This document shows, piece after piece, positions 7,344 through 15,410 of a stretch of DNA of 59,141 nucleotides (positions within the stretch are counted from its first letter, which is position 1; every line of letters starts with the position of its first letter). The notes beneath the pieces are model-generated. The model ran no database searches, was not told the origin of the DNA, and was given only the letters and a program-made list of their open reading frames with translations. The stretch lies in assembly GCA_947451525.1 (NCBI GenBank), contig CANFZM010000017.1, forward strand, positions 1 to 59,141, written 5' to 3'. The position numbers and the translations under genes were made by a program. This DNA is from Flavobacteriaceae bacterium. Lineage in GTDB: Bacteria; Bacteroidota; Bacteroidia; Flavobacteriales; Flavobacteriaceae.

Positions 7344-8927
7344 TTAATAACCAGGGTTTTGTTGTAAAGTTGGATTAGAACCAATAGCTAATGCAGGAAT
7401 TGGGAACAAGTTGTATTTAGAATCTGTACTAGTACCCGCTTGCACATTTCCTTTCCATTGCCAATTGTAAGCACTACCAGTAAATTTACCAAAACGGATC
7501 AAATCTTGTCTTCTGTGTCCTTCCCAGTACAATTCACGTGCTCTTTCATCTAAAACAAAGTTTAAATTGATATTTGCAGCAGTTACAGGAGCAGAACCTG
7601 CTCTAGTTCTTAGCGCATTAACATAAGTAGCAGCTTGAGAAGTACTTCCTTGACCTCTTGCAGCTAATTCAGCATACATTAAGTAAGCATCTCCTAATCT
7701 AAATAAAGGGAAATCGATATCAGCAAAAGTACCAGAAGCATCTGAACCTTGACCACCTGTTGATTTAACATTTTTATATTTCTGAACAGCATAACCATCA
7801 GAAAAATTTCCAATATTACCAATAGATAAGTTTTGACCGCTAGTATAGAACATACCTCTAGAATCTCCAGCAAATTTAGCTACAAGTTCAGGTCTAGTTC
7901 TTAAACCAGCCCATCCACCATTAACACCAGAAGTAGAAGGGTTCATAGATCCACCAACTGAAGCATGAGTAATAAATGTTGTACCCCCCCAAGTTTGTGT
8001 ACTTAGACCATCAAAACGAATTGGGAAGATAACCTCTGTTTGAGATCCATTTACATCATTATCTGCCATAAATACTTTAGAATAACTTGAACCAGTGTTA
8101 ATAGTATAAGTAGAACTTAATACAGGAACAAGGGCTGTAGCAGCATCTGCAAATTTATCTTGATTGATATAAACCATAGCATTCAAGTACATTTTTGCTA
8201 ATAACATTTTAGCAGCAACTTTATCAATTCTTCCGTATTCATTTGTTCCAGAAGCTTTTAAATCGCCATCAATAGCATTTAATTCTGTTACTATGTAATC
8301 AAAAGTGAAAGCTCTATCTTTTTGAACTGGTAGAAAAAATCCAACTGGATCATTCTCTGTTACGAATGGAATACTTCCAAACATATCCATTAAATTCCAA
8401 TAAGAAAATGCTCTTAAGAAACGTGCTTCTGCTCTAAAGTTAACGATATCAGCACGAGTAGCAGCAGTAACATTTCTACTATTTAATTTATCATCAGAAG
8501 TTTGACGTAAAAACTCGTTACAAAGAGACACTTGGTACATACCACGTGAAAACATTGCATAAATGAATTCATTGTTAGATCCCCAAGTTTGAGTATTAAG
8601 AGATGGTAAGTTACCATCTGCCCAACCAATAATTGCTTCATCAGTTGTTATTTCATTTAATTGCCAATAAGCTCTTAAATACTGACCAAATCCACCATCA
8701 ATTCCAGCAATATCTGGAGCACCATTTGGTCCACCTTGACCAGAAGTTGCTAGACCCATATACAATTTTGCTAAAAATTGCTTGTATGAACCTTCATTTT
8801 GAAAGAAATTTTCCGAAGTGTAAAAATCTGAATCTTCTTCCGTTTTTGCAATATCTTTTGAACAAGAGACAGTAAACATTGATGTTACCGCAACTATAAA
8901 CAATAGACTAAAAATTTTATTTTTCAT
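7344..8927 (-). CDS. susD: SusD/RagB-family nutrient-binding lipoprotein
   Basis: A 527-residue SusD homologue. The lipobox VSC (Cys22, TVSCSKD) marks an outer-membrane lipoprotein. The N-terminal TPR-like part has the SusD-typical start (DSDFYTSENFFQNEGSYKQF) and internal motifs such as NFRAEARFLRAFSYWNLMDM. The C-terminus has the classical block LNFVLDERARELYWEGHRRQ, RFGKF and a closing LFPIPALAIGSNPTLQQNPGY. SusD caps the SusC barrel and binds the oligosaccharide. The gene lies 12 bases after the susC stop, so the two are cotranscribed. The glycan (starch or maltodextrin) is inferred from the surrounding amylases and GH65 enzyme. Confidence 0.96.
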   Translation of the reverse strand: MKNKIFSLLFIVAVTSMFTVSCSKDIAKTEEDSDFYTSENFFQNEGSYKQFLAKLYMGLATSGQGGPNGAPDIAGIDGGFGQYLRAYWQLNEITTDEAIIGWADGNLPSLNTQTWGSNNEFIYAMFSRGMYQVSLCNEFLRQTSDDKLNSRNVTAATRADIVNFRAEARFLRAFSYWNLMDMFGSIPFVTENDPVGFFLPVQKDRAFTFDYIVTELNAIDGDLKASGTNEYGRIDKVAAKMLLAKMYLNAMVYINQDKFADAATALVPVLSSTYTINTGSSYSKVFMADNDVNGSQTEVIFPIRFDGLSTQTWGGTTFITHASVGGSMNPSTSGVNGGWAGLRTRPELVAKFAGDSRGMFYTSGQNLSIGNIGNFSDGYAVQKYKNVKSTGGQGSDASGTFADIDFPLFRLGDAYLMYAELAARGQGSTSQAATYVNALRTRAGSAPVTAANINLNFVLDERARELYWEGHRRQDLIRFGKFTGSAYNWQWKGNVQAGTSTDSKYNLFPIPALAIGSNPTLQQNPGY

Positions 8928-8939
8928 ATCATTTTTTTA

Positions 8940-11894
8940 TTAAAAGTTAACATTACATCCTACTACATACATTCTTGCTCTTGGATAGATCATATTGTCA
9001 ATACCTCCAAAAACCTCAGGATCTAAACCTTTGTATTTAGTTATTGTTAATGCGTTTTGAACACCTACAGACAATTTAGCAGAAGTACCTTTACCAAAAG
9101 GTTCGCTAAGATTATATCCTACAGAAGCATTATCTAACTTGATAAAAGATGCGTTTTGAATATAATAATCAGAAAAATATCTGTTATTTCCTTCATTAAC
9201 AAATCCTGTACTAAAGAAACTTGGGTTGATGTTATTTAAAGGAGTAAGTTGGCTAATTGATTTAGCTAAATAACCATTAGATGAATCTACGTTGTTGTAG
9301 TTATAGTTACCTAAACTAGCTCTCCAAGACATAGAGAAATCCCATTTTTTATAAGTCATGTTAGACATAAAACCAAAAGTAAAATCAGCATATGGTTTTT
9401 TATCGTGGTACATATCTTTTGAATCAATCATTCCATCTCCATTTCTGTCTACAAATACTCCTTCTAATGGTTTTCCATCAGTTCCGTATACTTGCTCATA
9501 AACATAGAAAGAATTAGGAGCATACCCTGTAGATTGCATTTGGATATTATTTCCAACACCTCCAGAAATTCCACCCCAAGCTATACCAGGAGCATCTGTT
9601 CCGTCAAAAGCAGTTGCAGTAATTTCTCTTTTTTGGTAGTTAGTATTGAAATTAACATTCCAAGTGAAGTTGTTTGTTTTAAGAACATCAGAGTTTAAGT
9701 TCAACTCAATACCTCTAATTCTTAAATTACCAAAGTTTCTAGGACCATTATTAGAAAGATTTGCTCCATCAGGATAAGGAACAAATTTAGCCAACAAGTC
9801 TTTAGTCTCTTTTTGATAGAAGTCTAAACTACCTTTAACTTTTTTGAATAATTCAAAATCAGTACCAAAGTTAGTGTTAGTTACAGTTTCCCATTTCAAT
9901 AATTTATTATAGAATAATGGACTTACAGAGTGATAAGTAGTGTTTCCAAAATTATAATAAGATCCAGTAGTAGAAGTTAAATAAGTTGGCAAGTATGGAA
10001 AATAATTATAATTCATATCTTGTTGTCCTGTTTGTCCCCATCCAGCTCTGAATTTTAAACTTGTAATAGATTTACTGTCTTTTAAGAAACTTTCATTAGA
10101 AGCTACCCATGCAAAAGCAGCACCTGGGAAAATTGCAGTTTGGTTATCTGGATCAAATCTATTTGATGTATCTCTTCTTAAGTTAACAGTTAATAAATAT
10201 TTACTGTCAAATACAAAATTAGCTCTACCAAAGTATGATTCTAATTTAACAACCGTGTTTAATGTATAATTATTTGAATCAATAAAATTAACAGGGTTAT
10301 TTATATTTCCAGTATTAAATGAATCTTGTCTTAGATTTTGGAAACTATGTCCTGCGGTAAGATCGACATTTAACTTACCAAATTTTTTGGTATAATTAAA
10401 ATACATTTCTAAAGCTTTTTGAGTACTAGTCCACCATCCAGTAGACGAAGTACCTAAAAATTGATTATTGTAATATAAACCAGAAATGCTTTGACTATTT
10501 AAATCATAAACACTTGCTCCAGTTGTACGATCAATAGATCCAATGGCTGTAAATTTCAATTCTGGTAAAAAGTGAAATTTATAATCCGCTTGAATGCTTC
10601 CTAAATAACGATAGGATTTATCGGTATTGTTAGTTTGTCTCAATTTAGCAACTGGGTTGTCTGTTGCTTGGAAATTTGGATTACCAGAAGCATCGTACCA
10701 CTCCGTATATCCTCCATTCAAACCTGTAGTGTTGTAAACCGATTGTGTTGGATCGAAAGTTACCGCATCTTTAATAGCATTTTCGTCTGCGTAACGATTT
10801 TTAGTAACAGTTAAGTTACCATTAACTGCAATTTTTAAATGATCTTTAAAGAAAGAAGGATTTAAACGAAGTGTAGTAGTTGTTCTATCGTATTTAGAAG
10901 TTTCTAAAATACCAGGGATATAAGAATGGCCATAAGAGAATGAGGTAGGAAGTACACCAAGTAAAGACCCCCTCATAGATACAAAGTTATCTAAAGTAAC
11001 CGATTTAGAAAAAATCTCTTTTTGCCAATCTGTTGAAGCAGTTCCCATTTTTGCCAATCTAGTTGGATCAATATTATATAATGATATATTTGCAGGATTC
11101 GTCATAAAAGCTCTAAAATCATCAGCAGAAGTTGCATTAAGTTTTTTCGCTAAAGTATTAACAGTAAAAGTATTGCTAACAGTAACTTTTACATCTCCTT
11201 TTACTCCTTTTTTAGTTGTAATCATAATAACCCCAGCAGAAGCACGGTTACCATAAATTGCAGTCGAAGCAGCATCTTTTAAAACTGATATTGTTTCAAT
11301 ATCATTTGGATTAATTGAATTAATTCCATTTTCAACTGGCACACCATCTACCACAACTAATGGGTCATTCTTACCATATAAAGATGATTCCCCACGAATT
11401 CTAATTGCAGCACCTGCACCAGGTGATCCTCCTTGTGTAACAACAACACCAGCAGCTCTACCGTTTAAAAGCCCTTCTACATTAGAAACGTAACCTTTGT
11501 TCATTTCTTTAGTAGTTAAAACCTCAACAGCTCCTGTTGCATCTTTTTTCTTTACAGATCCATAACCAATTTGTACTACAACATCTTGCAATACATTAGC
11601 TTCTTCTACTAAAGAAATAGAAATAGTTTTTTGACCTTCAAAAGAGATAGTTTGATTTTTGTATCCAATAAAAGAGAACGCTAATTTGTCTCCTTTTTTA
11701 AGTTTGGATAGTTTAAATTTACCATCAAAATCAGTTGATGTACCGCTTTGGGTACCTTGAACGTTTACATTTACTCCAGGAATTGGTTGTTTAGTTTTTG
11801 AGTCCACAACAACTCCATCCACTGTACTTTGTGCCATAGCACAAAATGGGAGCATAAGTAATAAAAATAACAACTTGTTATAAATTGTTTTCAT
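8940..11894 (-). CDS. susC: SusC/RagA-family TonB-dependent maltodextrin transporter
   Basis: A 984-residue outer-membrane transporter. A signal peptide (cleaved near CAMAQ) is followed by a carboxypeptidase-D-like domain (DGVVVDSKTKQPIPGVNV, about 25-100). The SusC plug follows, with the typical QIGYGSVKKKDATGAVEVL and the block GRAAGVVVTQGGSPGAGA...IRIRG, then VLKDAASTAIYGNRASAGVI. The remainder is a 22-strand barrel ending in an aromatic residue (VNF), as outer-membrane proteins do. It imports oligosaccharides using TonB energy. It is the first gene of the leftward unit; 227 bases separate it from the divergent LacI-type regulator, with a perfect LacI-type palindrome between them. Confidence 0.96.
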   Translation of the reverse strand: MKTIYNKLLFLLLMLPFCAMAQSTVDGVVVDSKTKQPIPGVNVNVQGTQSGTSTDFDGKFKLSKLKKGDKLAFSFIGYKNQTISFEGQKTISISLVEEANVLQDVVVQIGYGSVKKKDATGAVEVLTTKEMNKGYVSNVEGLLNGRAAGVVVTQGGSPGAGAAIRIRGESSLYGKNDPLVVVDGVPVENGINSINPNDIETISVLKDAASTAIYGNRASAGVIMITTKKGVKGDVKVTVSNTFTVNTLAKKLNATSADDFRAFMTNPANISLYNIDPTRLAKMGTASTDWQKEIFSKSVTLDNFVSMRGSLLGVLPTSFSYGHSYIPGILETSKYDRTTTTLRLNPSFFKDHLKIAVNGNLTVTKNRYADENAIKDAVTFDPTQSVYNTTGLNGGYTEWYDASGNPNFQATDNPVAKLRQTNNTDKSYRYLGSIQADYKFHFLPELKFTAIGSIDRTTGASVYDLNSQSISGLYYNNQFLGTSSTGWWTSTQKALEMYFNYTKKFGKLNVDLTAGHSFQNLRQDSFNTGNINNPVNFIDSNNYTLNTVVKLESYFGRANFVFDSKYLLTVNLRRDTSNRFDPDNQTAIFPGAAFAWVASNESFLKDSKSITSLKFRAGWGQTGQQDMNYNYFPYLPTYLTSTTGSYYNFGNTTYHSVSPLFYNKLLKWETVTNTNFGTDFELFKKVKGSLDFYQKETKDLLAKFVPYPDGANLSNNGPRNFGNLRIRGIELNLNSDVLKTNNFTWNVNFNTNYQKREITATAFDGTDAPGIAWGGISGGVGNNIQMQSTGYAPNSFYVYEQVYGTDGKPLEGVFVDRNGDGMIDSKDMYHDKKPYADFTFGFMSNMTYKKWDFSMSWRASLGNYNYNNVDSSNGYLAKSISQLTPLNNINPSFFSTGFVNEGNNRYFSDYYIQNASFIKLDNASVGYNLSEPFGKGTSAKLSVGVQNALTITKYKGLDPEVFGGIDNMIYPRARMYVVGCNVNF

Positions 11895-11927
11895 ACATTT
11901 TGTTTAGATTAATAATTTGGTTTTTTT

Positions 11928-11947
11928 GCTTATACTTTAACTTCGAA
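11928..11947 (+). promoter_or_regulatory. Shared control-region box, copy 1 (upstream of susC)
   Basis: GCTTATACTTT, A, ACTTCGAA. A nearly identical string in the same strand orientation occurs at 13256-13276 upstream of the permease operon (19 identical bases with A replaced by TT). It lies 34 bases before the susC ATG, on the strand opposite to susC transcription. It may be a second regulator site or part of the promoter region. Confidence 0.5.
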
Positions 11948-12003
11948 CGTTAAAATTATGATAAATTTTTAGATAAAAAAAATACACCTTAATTATAGTG
12001 TTG

Positions 12004-12017
12004 CGAAAACGTTTTCG
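12004..12017. promoter_or_regulatory. LacI-family operator between susC and the regulator gene
   Basis: CGAAAACGTTTTCG is a perfect 14-base palindrome with a central CG, the hallmark of LacI/GalR-family operators. It lies 110 bases upstream of susC and 105 bases upstream of the LacI-type gene, so it could serve both. The right half, AACGTTTTCGT, reappears upstream of the permease operon at 13168-13178. Confidence 0.75.
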
Positions 12018-12059
12018 TGTTGAAAACTTTCTTGATTTTATATCTTTTCTGCTTAAAAA

Positions 12060-12090
12060 TTGAAAGATTAAAAAAATAAATATATCTTTA
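12060..12090 (+). promoter_or_regulatory. Probable promoter of the LacI-type gene
   Basis: TTG at 12060-12062, a 20-base spacer and TATCTTTA at 12083-12090 (7 of 8 to TAnnTTTG), 31 bases before the ATG. The palindrome lies about 45 bases upstream of the -33 element. Confidence 0.45.
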
Positions 12091-12121
12091 TTAATTATTA
12101 AATATTTATCACAATAATAAC

Positions 12122-13147
12122 ATGAGAAGAAAGGTAACGTTAAAGCAAATTGCAAAAGAATTAGACGTTTCTATTTCAACTGTATCTAAATCATTAAGAG
12201 ACAGTACCGAAATAAGCGAAGATACCCGACAAAAGGTACAGGCATTTGCTAAATTATACAACTACAAGCCCAACAATATAGCGCTAAGTTTAAAAAACAG
12301 AAAATCCAAAACTATTTGTATAATTATCCCTGAAATTATTCATCATTTCTTTGCTACTGTCATTAGCGGTGTAGAGCATATAGCCAACAAAAAAGGGTAT
12401 AACGTAATTGTTTGTTTATCTGACGAATCCTTCGATAAAGAAGTTATTAATATGGAAATGCTTGCCAACGGAAGTATTGACGGCTTCATCATGTCACTAT
12501 CTAAAGAAACGCAACAAAAAAGGGACTTCCATCACATTACTGAGGTAATCAATCAAGGAATGCCAGTGGTAATGTTTGATAGGGTTACCAACGACATTTT
12601 ATGTGACAAAGTAATTATTGACGATAATTTAGCAGCATTTAACGCCACTCAATTTTTAATTGACAAAGGATTTAAAAAAATCGCACTTATATCTACAGTA
12701 GATTATGTAAGTGTAGGAAAATTAAGAACCGAAGGCTATCTCAAAGCATTAAAAAACAATGATATTTTAGCAAATGAAAATCTAATATTAAGAATTGAAG
12801 ATACCGATAATTTTGAAAACCATATTGAATCTTTAATTGCCAATAACGATTTGGATGCTATTTTTGCCGTGAACGAAATTTTTGCCGTTACAGCAATTAA
12901 AGTCGCTAACAAACTTGGCAAGAAAGTGCCCGAAGACATTTCTATCATTGGTTTTACTGACGGAATTATCTCTAAATATTCTTCCCCATCTATTACAACC
13001 GTTAGTCAAAACGGAATAAAAATGGGTGAAAAAGCAGCAATTATGCTAATTGAAAAATTAGAAATTGAAGAAGAAGAATACGAAGAACAATACAAAACCG
13101 AAGTTATTGAAACTGAATTAGTAGAACGTGAATCCACTATTGGATAA
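12122..13147 (+). CDS. LacI/GalR-family transcriptional regulator of the maltodextrin locus
   Basis: A 341-residue regulator. The helix-turn-helix and hinge occupy about residues 5-55 (VTLKQIAKELDVSISTVSKS...YKPNNIALSLKN), with the family's LKQIA, STVSKSLR and hinge-helix pattern. The rest is a periplasmic-binding-protein-like effector domain (KTICIIIPEIIHHFFATVIS, then DGFIMSLS, MPVVMFDRV, DAIFAVNEIFAV and ISIIGFTDG). It would bind the CG-centred palindrome at 12004-12017 and probably 13163-13178, responding to a sugar or sugar phosphate. It sits between the leftward sus unit and the rightward catabolic operon. Whether it represses or activates cannot be told. The acidic tail EIEEEEYEEQYK is unusual. 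Confidence 0.93.
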   Translation: MRRKVTLKQIAKELDVSISTVSKSLRDSTEISEDTRQKVQAFAKLYNYKPNNIALSLKNRKSKTICIIIPEIIHHFFATVISGVEHIANKKGYNVIVCLSDESFDKEVINMEMLANGSIDGFIMSLSKETQQKRDFHHITEVINQGMPVVMFDRVTNDILCDKVIIDDNLAAFNATQFLIDKGFKKIALISTVDYVSVGKLRTEGYLKALKNNDILANENLILRIEDTDNFENHIESLIANNDLDAIFAVNEIFAVTAIKVANKLGKKVPEDISIIGFTDGIISKYSSPSITTVSQNGIKMGEKAAIMLIEKLEIEEEEYEEQYKTEVIETELVERESTIG

Positions 13148-13162
13148 AATACTATTTATCAA

Positions 13163-13178
13163 CATATAACGTTTTCGT
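13163..13178. promoter_or_regulatory. Imperfect LacI-type operator upstream of the permease operon
   Basis: Centred on CG at 13170/13171. The right half GTTTTCGT is identical to that of the 12004-12017 palindrome; the left half CATATAAC matches 4 of 8 positions. It lies 16 bases after the regulator stop and about 160 bases before the permease ATG. Confidence 0.5.
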
Positions 13179-13255
13179 AAAATATTTCGTGCTTAATTAA
13201 TTTTCCCTAATTAATCTACTCTATTTCTTTTATTATATTTACACCAATTATTAAA

Positions 13256-13276
13256 GCTTATACTTTTTACTTCGAA
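13256..13276 (+). promoter_or_regulatory. Shared control-region box, copy 2 (upstream of the permease gene)
   Basis: GCTTATACTTT, TT, ACTTCGAA, 60 bases before the permease ATG; see copy 1 at 11928-11947. A small palindrome (AAGCA, ATA, TGCTT) follows at 13297-13309, and GCTTAT here is inverted as ATAAGC at 13295-13300, so the leader may fold. Confidence 0.5.
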
Positions 13277-13336
13277 AACAAAAAATAAGTTTTGATAAGC
13301 AATATGCTTGTCGTAATATTTTAATAATTTACGATA

Positions 13337-14668
13337 ATGAAAAAACCCAAATTAAGTTTTTGGCAAATATTAAATTTAAGCTTTGGATTCTTAGGAGTGC
13401 AAATAGGATATTCACTACAAAACGGGAACACAAGTAGAATTTTAGAAGCCTTAGGAGCTGATGTTCATAGCATCGGTTATTTTTGGTTAGCTGCTCCTCT
13501 CGCAGGACTAATAGTACAACCTATTATTGGTCTTTCAAGTGATAAAACCTGGACCCGTTTGGGTCGCAGAATACCCTTTATTTTATTAGGTTCAATAATT
13601 TCAGCATTAGCTATGTTTTTCATGCCAAATGCAGGAAATTTTACCAATATATTACCTCCACTAGTTTTTGGTGCTGTCATGTTATTGTTAATGGATACTT
13701 CTTTTAACATAACCATGCAACCTTTTAGAGCTCTTGTTGGTGATATGGTAAATGACGAACAAAAGAATCTAGGTTATTCTTTGCAAAGTGCTCTTATCAA
13801 TTTCGGAGCTGTATTTGGTTCTTTACTTCCTTGGTTGTTAACAAAAGCTCAGGTAGCTAATGTTCCAGCAGTTGGAGAAAAAGTTGCCGATTCGGTTATT
13901 TGGTCTTTTTACATTGGAGGTGCAATATTATTATTAAGCGTTCTTTGGACGGTTTTCAGAACCAAAGAATACGCTCCAAAAGAACATGCTTTATACAATA
14001 ATATCAATTTGGAAGCTGCTGAGAAAAAAGAAAAATCTAATATTTTTACACTTATTTCTAATGCTCCAAAAATATTTTGGCAATTGGGTGTGGTTCAGTT
14101 TTTTTCCTGGTTCGCTCTTTTCTTAATGTGGGTTTACACCACTAGAGCTATCGCTAACCAAGTATGGGGGGCAGAAGCTTTAGATGCAAAATCACTTGGG
14201 TTTAACGAAGCAGGAGATTGGACAGGAGTTATGTTTGCATTTTACAGTGCTATTGCTGCTTTTTTTGCATTACTAATTCCAACAATAGCAAAAGCTATCG
14301 GTAGAAAAAAAACATACAGTTTTTCACTTCTTTTTGGAGGTATAGGATTGATTTCTATGTTTTTAGTACACGATAAAAATTTATTATTACTGTCTATGGT
14401 TGGAGTTGGATTTGCATGGGCTGCAATTTTAGCAATTCCTTATGCGATGCTTTCAAGTTCTTTGCCAGCAGAAAAAATGGGAGTTTACATGGGGTTATTT
14501 AATGCTACCATTACTATTCCGCAAATTGCTGCAGGAGTATTAGGAAGTACATTAATTGCTCTATTTGGAGGTTCCCCAATTATTATTATTGTAATAGCCG
14601 GTATCTCAATGGCTGTTGCAGGTTTAGCGGTGTTTTTTGTAAAAGAAAAAACAGAATTATCACATTAA
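13337..14668 (+). CDS. MFS (GPH/SLC45-like) maltose permease
   Basis: A 443-residue inner-membrane carrier with about 12 hydrophobic segments. Family marks are the start SFWQILNLSFGFLGVQIGYS, the loop LSSDKTWTRLGRRIPFI after helix 2 (the MFS R-x-G-R-R pattern) and FRALVGDMV. This type is found in Bacteroidetes maltose operons and in sucrose/maltose carriers of the SLC45 branch. It would bring maltose into the cytoplasm, most likely with protons. It is the first gene of the rightward operon, and the beta-phosphoglucomutase starts only 6 bases after its stop. The phosphorylase downstream points to maltose as substrate. Confidence 0.9.
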   Translation: MKKPKLSFWQILNLSFGFLGVQIGYSLQNGNTSRILEALGADVHSIGYFWLAAPLAGLIVQPIIGLSSDKTWTRLGRRIPFILLGSIISALAMFFMPNAGNFTNILPPLVFGAVMLLLMDTSFNITMQPFRALVGDMVNDEQKNLGYSLQSALINFGAVFGSLLPWLLTKAQVANVPAVGEKVADSVIWSFYIGGAILLLSVLWTVFRTKEYAPKEHALYNNINLEAAEKKEKSNIFTLISNAPKIFWQLGVVQFFSWFALFLMWVYTTRAIANQVWGAEALDAKSLGFNEAGDWTGVMFAFYSAIAAFFALLIPTIAKAIGRKKTYSFSLLFGGIGLISMFLVHDKNLLLLSMVGVGFAWAAILAIPYAMLSSSLPAEKMGVYMGLFNATITIPQIAAGVLGSTLIALFGGSPIIIIVIAGISMAVAGLAVFFVKEKTELSH

Positions 14669-14674
14669 ATTAAA

Positions 14675-15331
14675 ATGACAAATAAAAAAGCATTCATTTT
14701 CGATCTTGACGGAGTAATTGTGGATACTGCCAAATACCATTTTTTGGCTTGGCAGAAATTATCCCAAGAACTTGGAATCGAATTTACACCAGAACACAAC
14801 GAACAGTTAAAAGGCGTTAGCCGCGTTCGATCGTTAGACATTATTTTGGAACTTGGAAATATCCAAGCATCCCAAGAAGATAAAAACAAATGGCTTATCC
14901 AAAAAAATGATGACTACTTATCTTATTTAGTGGATATTGATGAAAGTGAAATTCTGCCTGGAGTACTTCCTGTTTTGCATTATTTAAAAGACAAAAACCA
15001 ACTAATAGCACTTGGTTCTGCAAGTAAAAATGCGAGACCAATATTAGAAAAAACTGGTATTCTACAATTATTTGATGCTATTGTAGATGGTAATGACGTT
15101 TCAAACGCTAAACCAGACCCTGAAGTATTTCTTCAAGCAGCCAAAAAACTAAATGCTACCAACGAAAATTCAATTGTTTTTGAAGATTCTGTTGCAGGAA
15201 TTCAAGCAGCCAACACTGCCAATATGATTAGTATTGGTATTGGAGATGCTGTAACCTTACACGAAGCCAAATACATATTTAAAGATTTTACTTTTATTGA
15301 TGTTTCTTTTATTGAATCGTTAATAAACTAA
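14675..15331 (+). CDS. pgmB: Beta-phosphoglucomutase
   Basis: A 218-residue HAD-superfamily enzyme. The N-terminal FIFDLDGVIVDTAKYH gives the nucleophile Asp10 and general acid/base Asp12. The cap region has the substrate-binding pattern LKGVSRVRSL. ALGSASKNARPIL supplies motif II, and DGNDVSNAKPDPEVFLQAA followed by VFEDSVAGIQAA gives motifs III and IV. It converts beta-glucose 1-phosphate, the product of the adjacent GH65 maltose phosphorylase, to glucose 6-phosphate. The pairing of the two genes is the classical phosphorolytic maltose route. Length is normal for the family. Confidence 0.95.
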   Translation: MTNKKAFIFDLDGVIVDTAKYHFLAWQKLSQELGIEFTPEHNEQLKGVSRVRSLDIILELGNIQASQEDKNKWLIQKNDDYLSYLVDIDESEILPGVLPVLHYLKDKNQLIALGSASKNARPILEKTGILQLFDAIVDGNDVSNAKPDPEVFLQAAKKLNATNENSIVFEDSVAGIQAANTANMISIGIGDAVTLHEAKYIFKDFTFIDVSFIESLIN

Positions 15332-15336
15332 TTTTT

Positions 15337-15390
15337 GTTTCAAGTTTCAAGTTTTAAGTTCGACTTAACCTGAAACTTGAAGCCTGAAAC
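15337..15390. repeat. Intergenic palindromic repeat between pgmB and the GH65 gene
   Basis: Outer arms GTTTCAAGTTTCAAG and CTTGAAGCCTGAAAC pair with 2 mismatches. An inner stem TTAAGT/ACTTAA closes on a TCG loop, and a run of seven T follows. The repeated TTTCAAG words look like a family of short interspersed repeats. It may also act as a weak terminator or RNA-stabilising hairpin. Confidence 0.65.
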
Positions 15391-15410
15391 TTTTTTTAAA
15401 CAAAAACATA

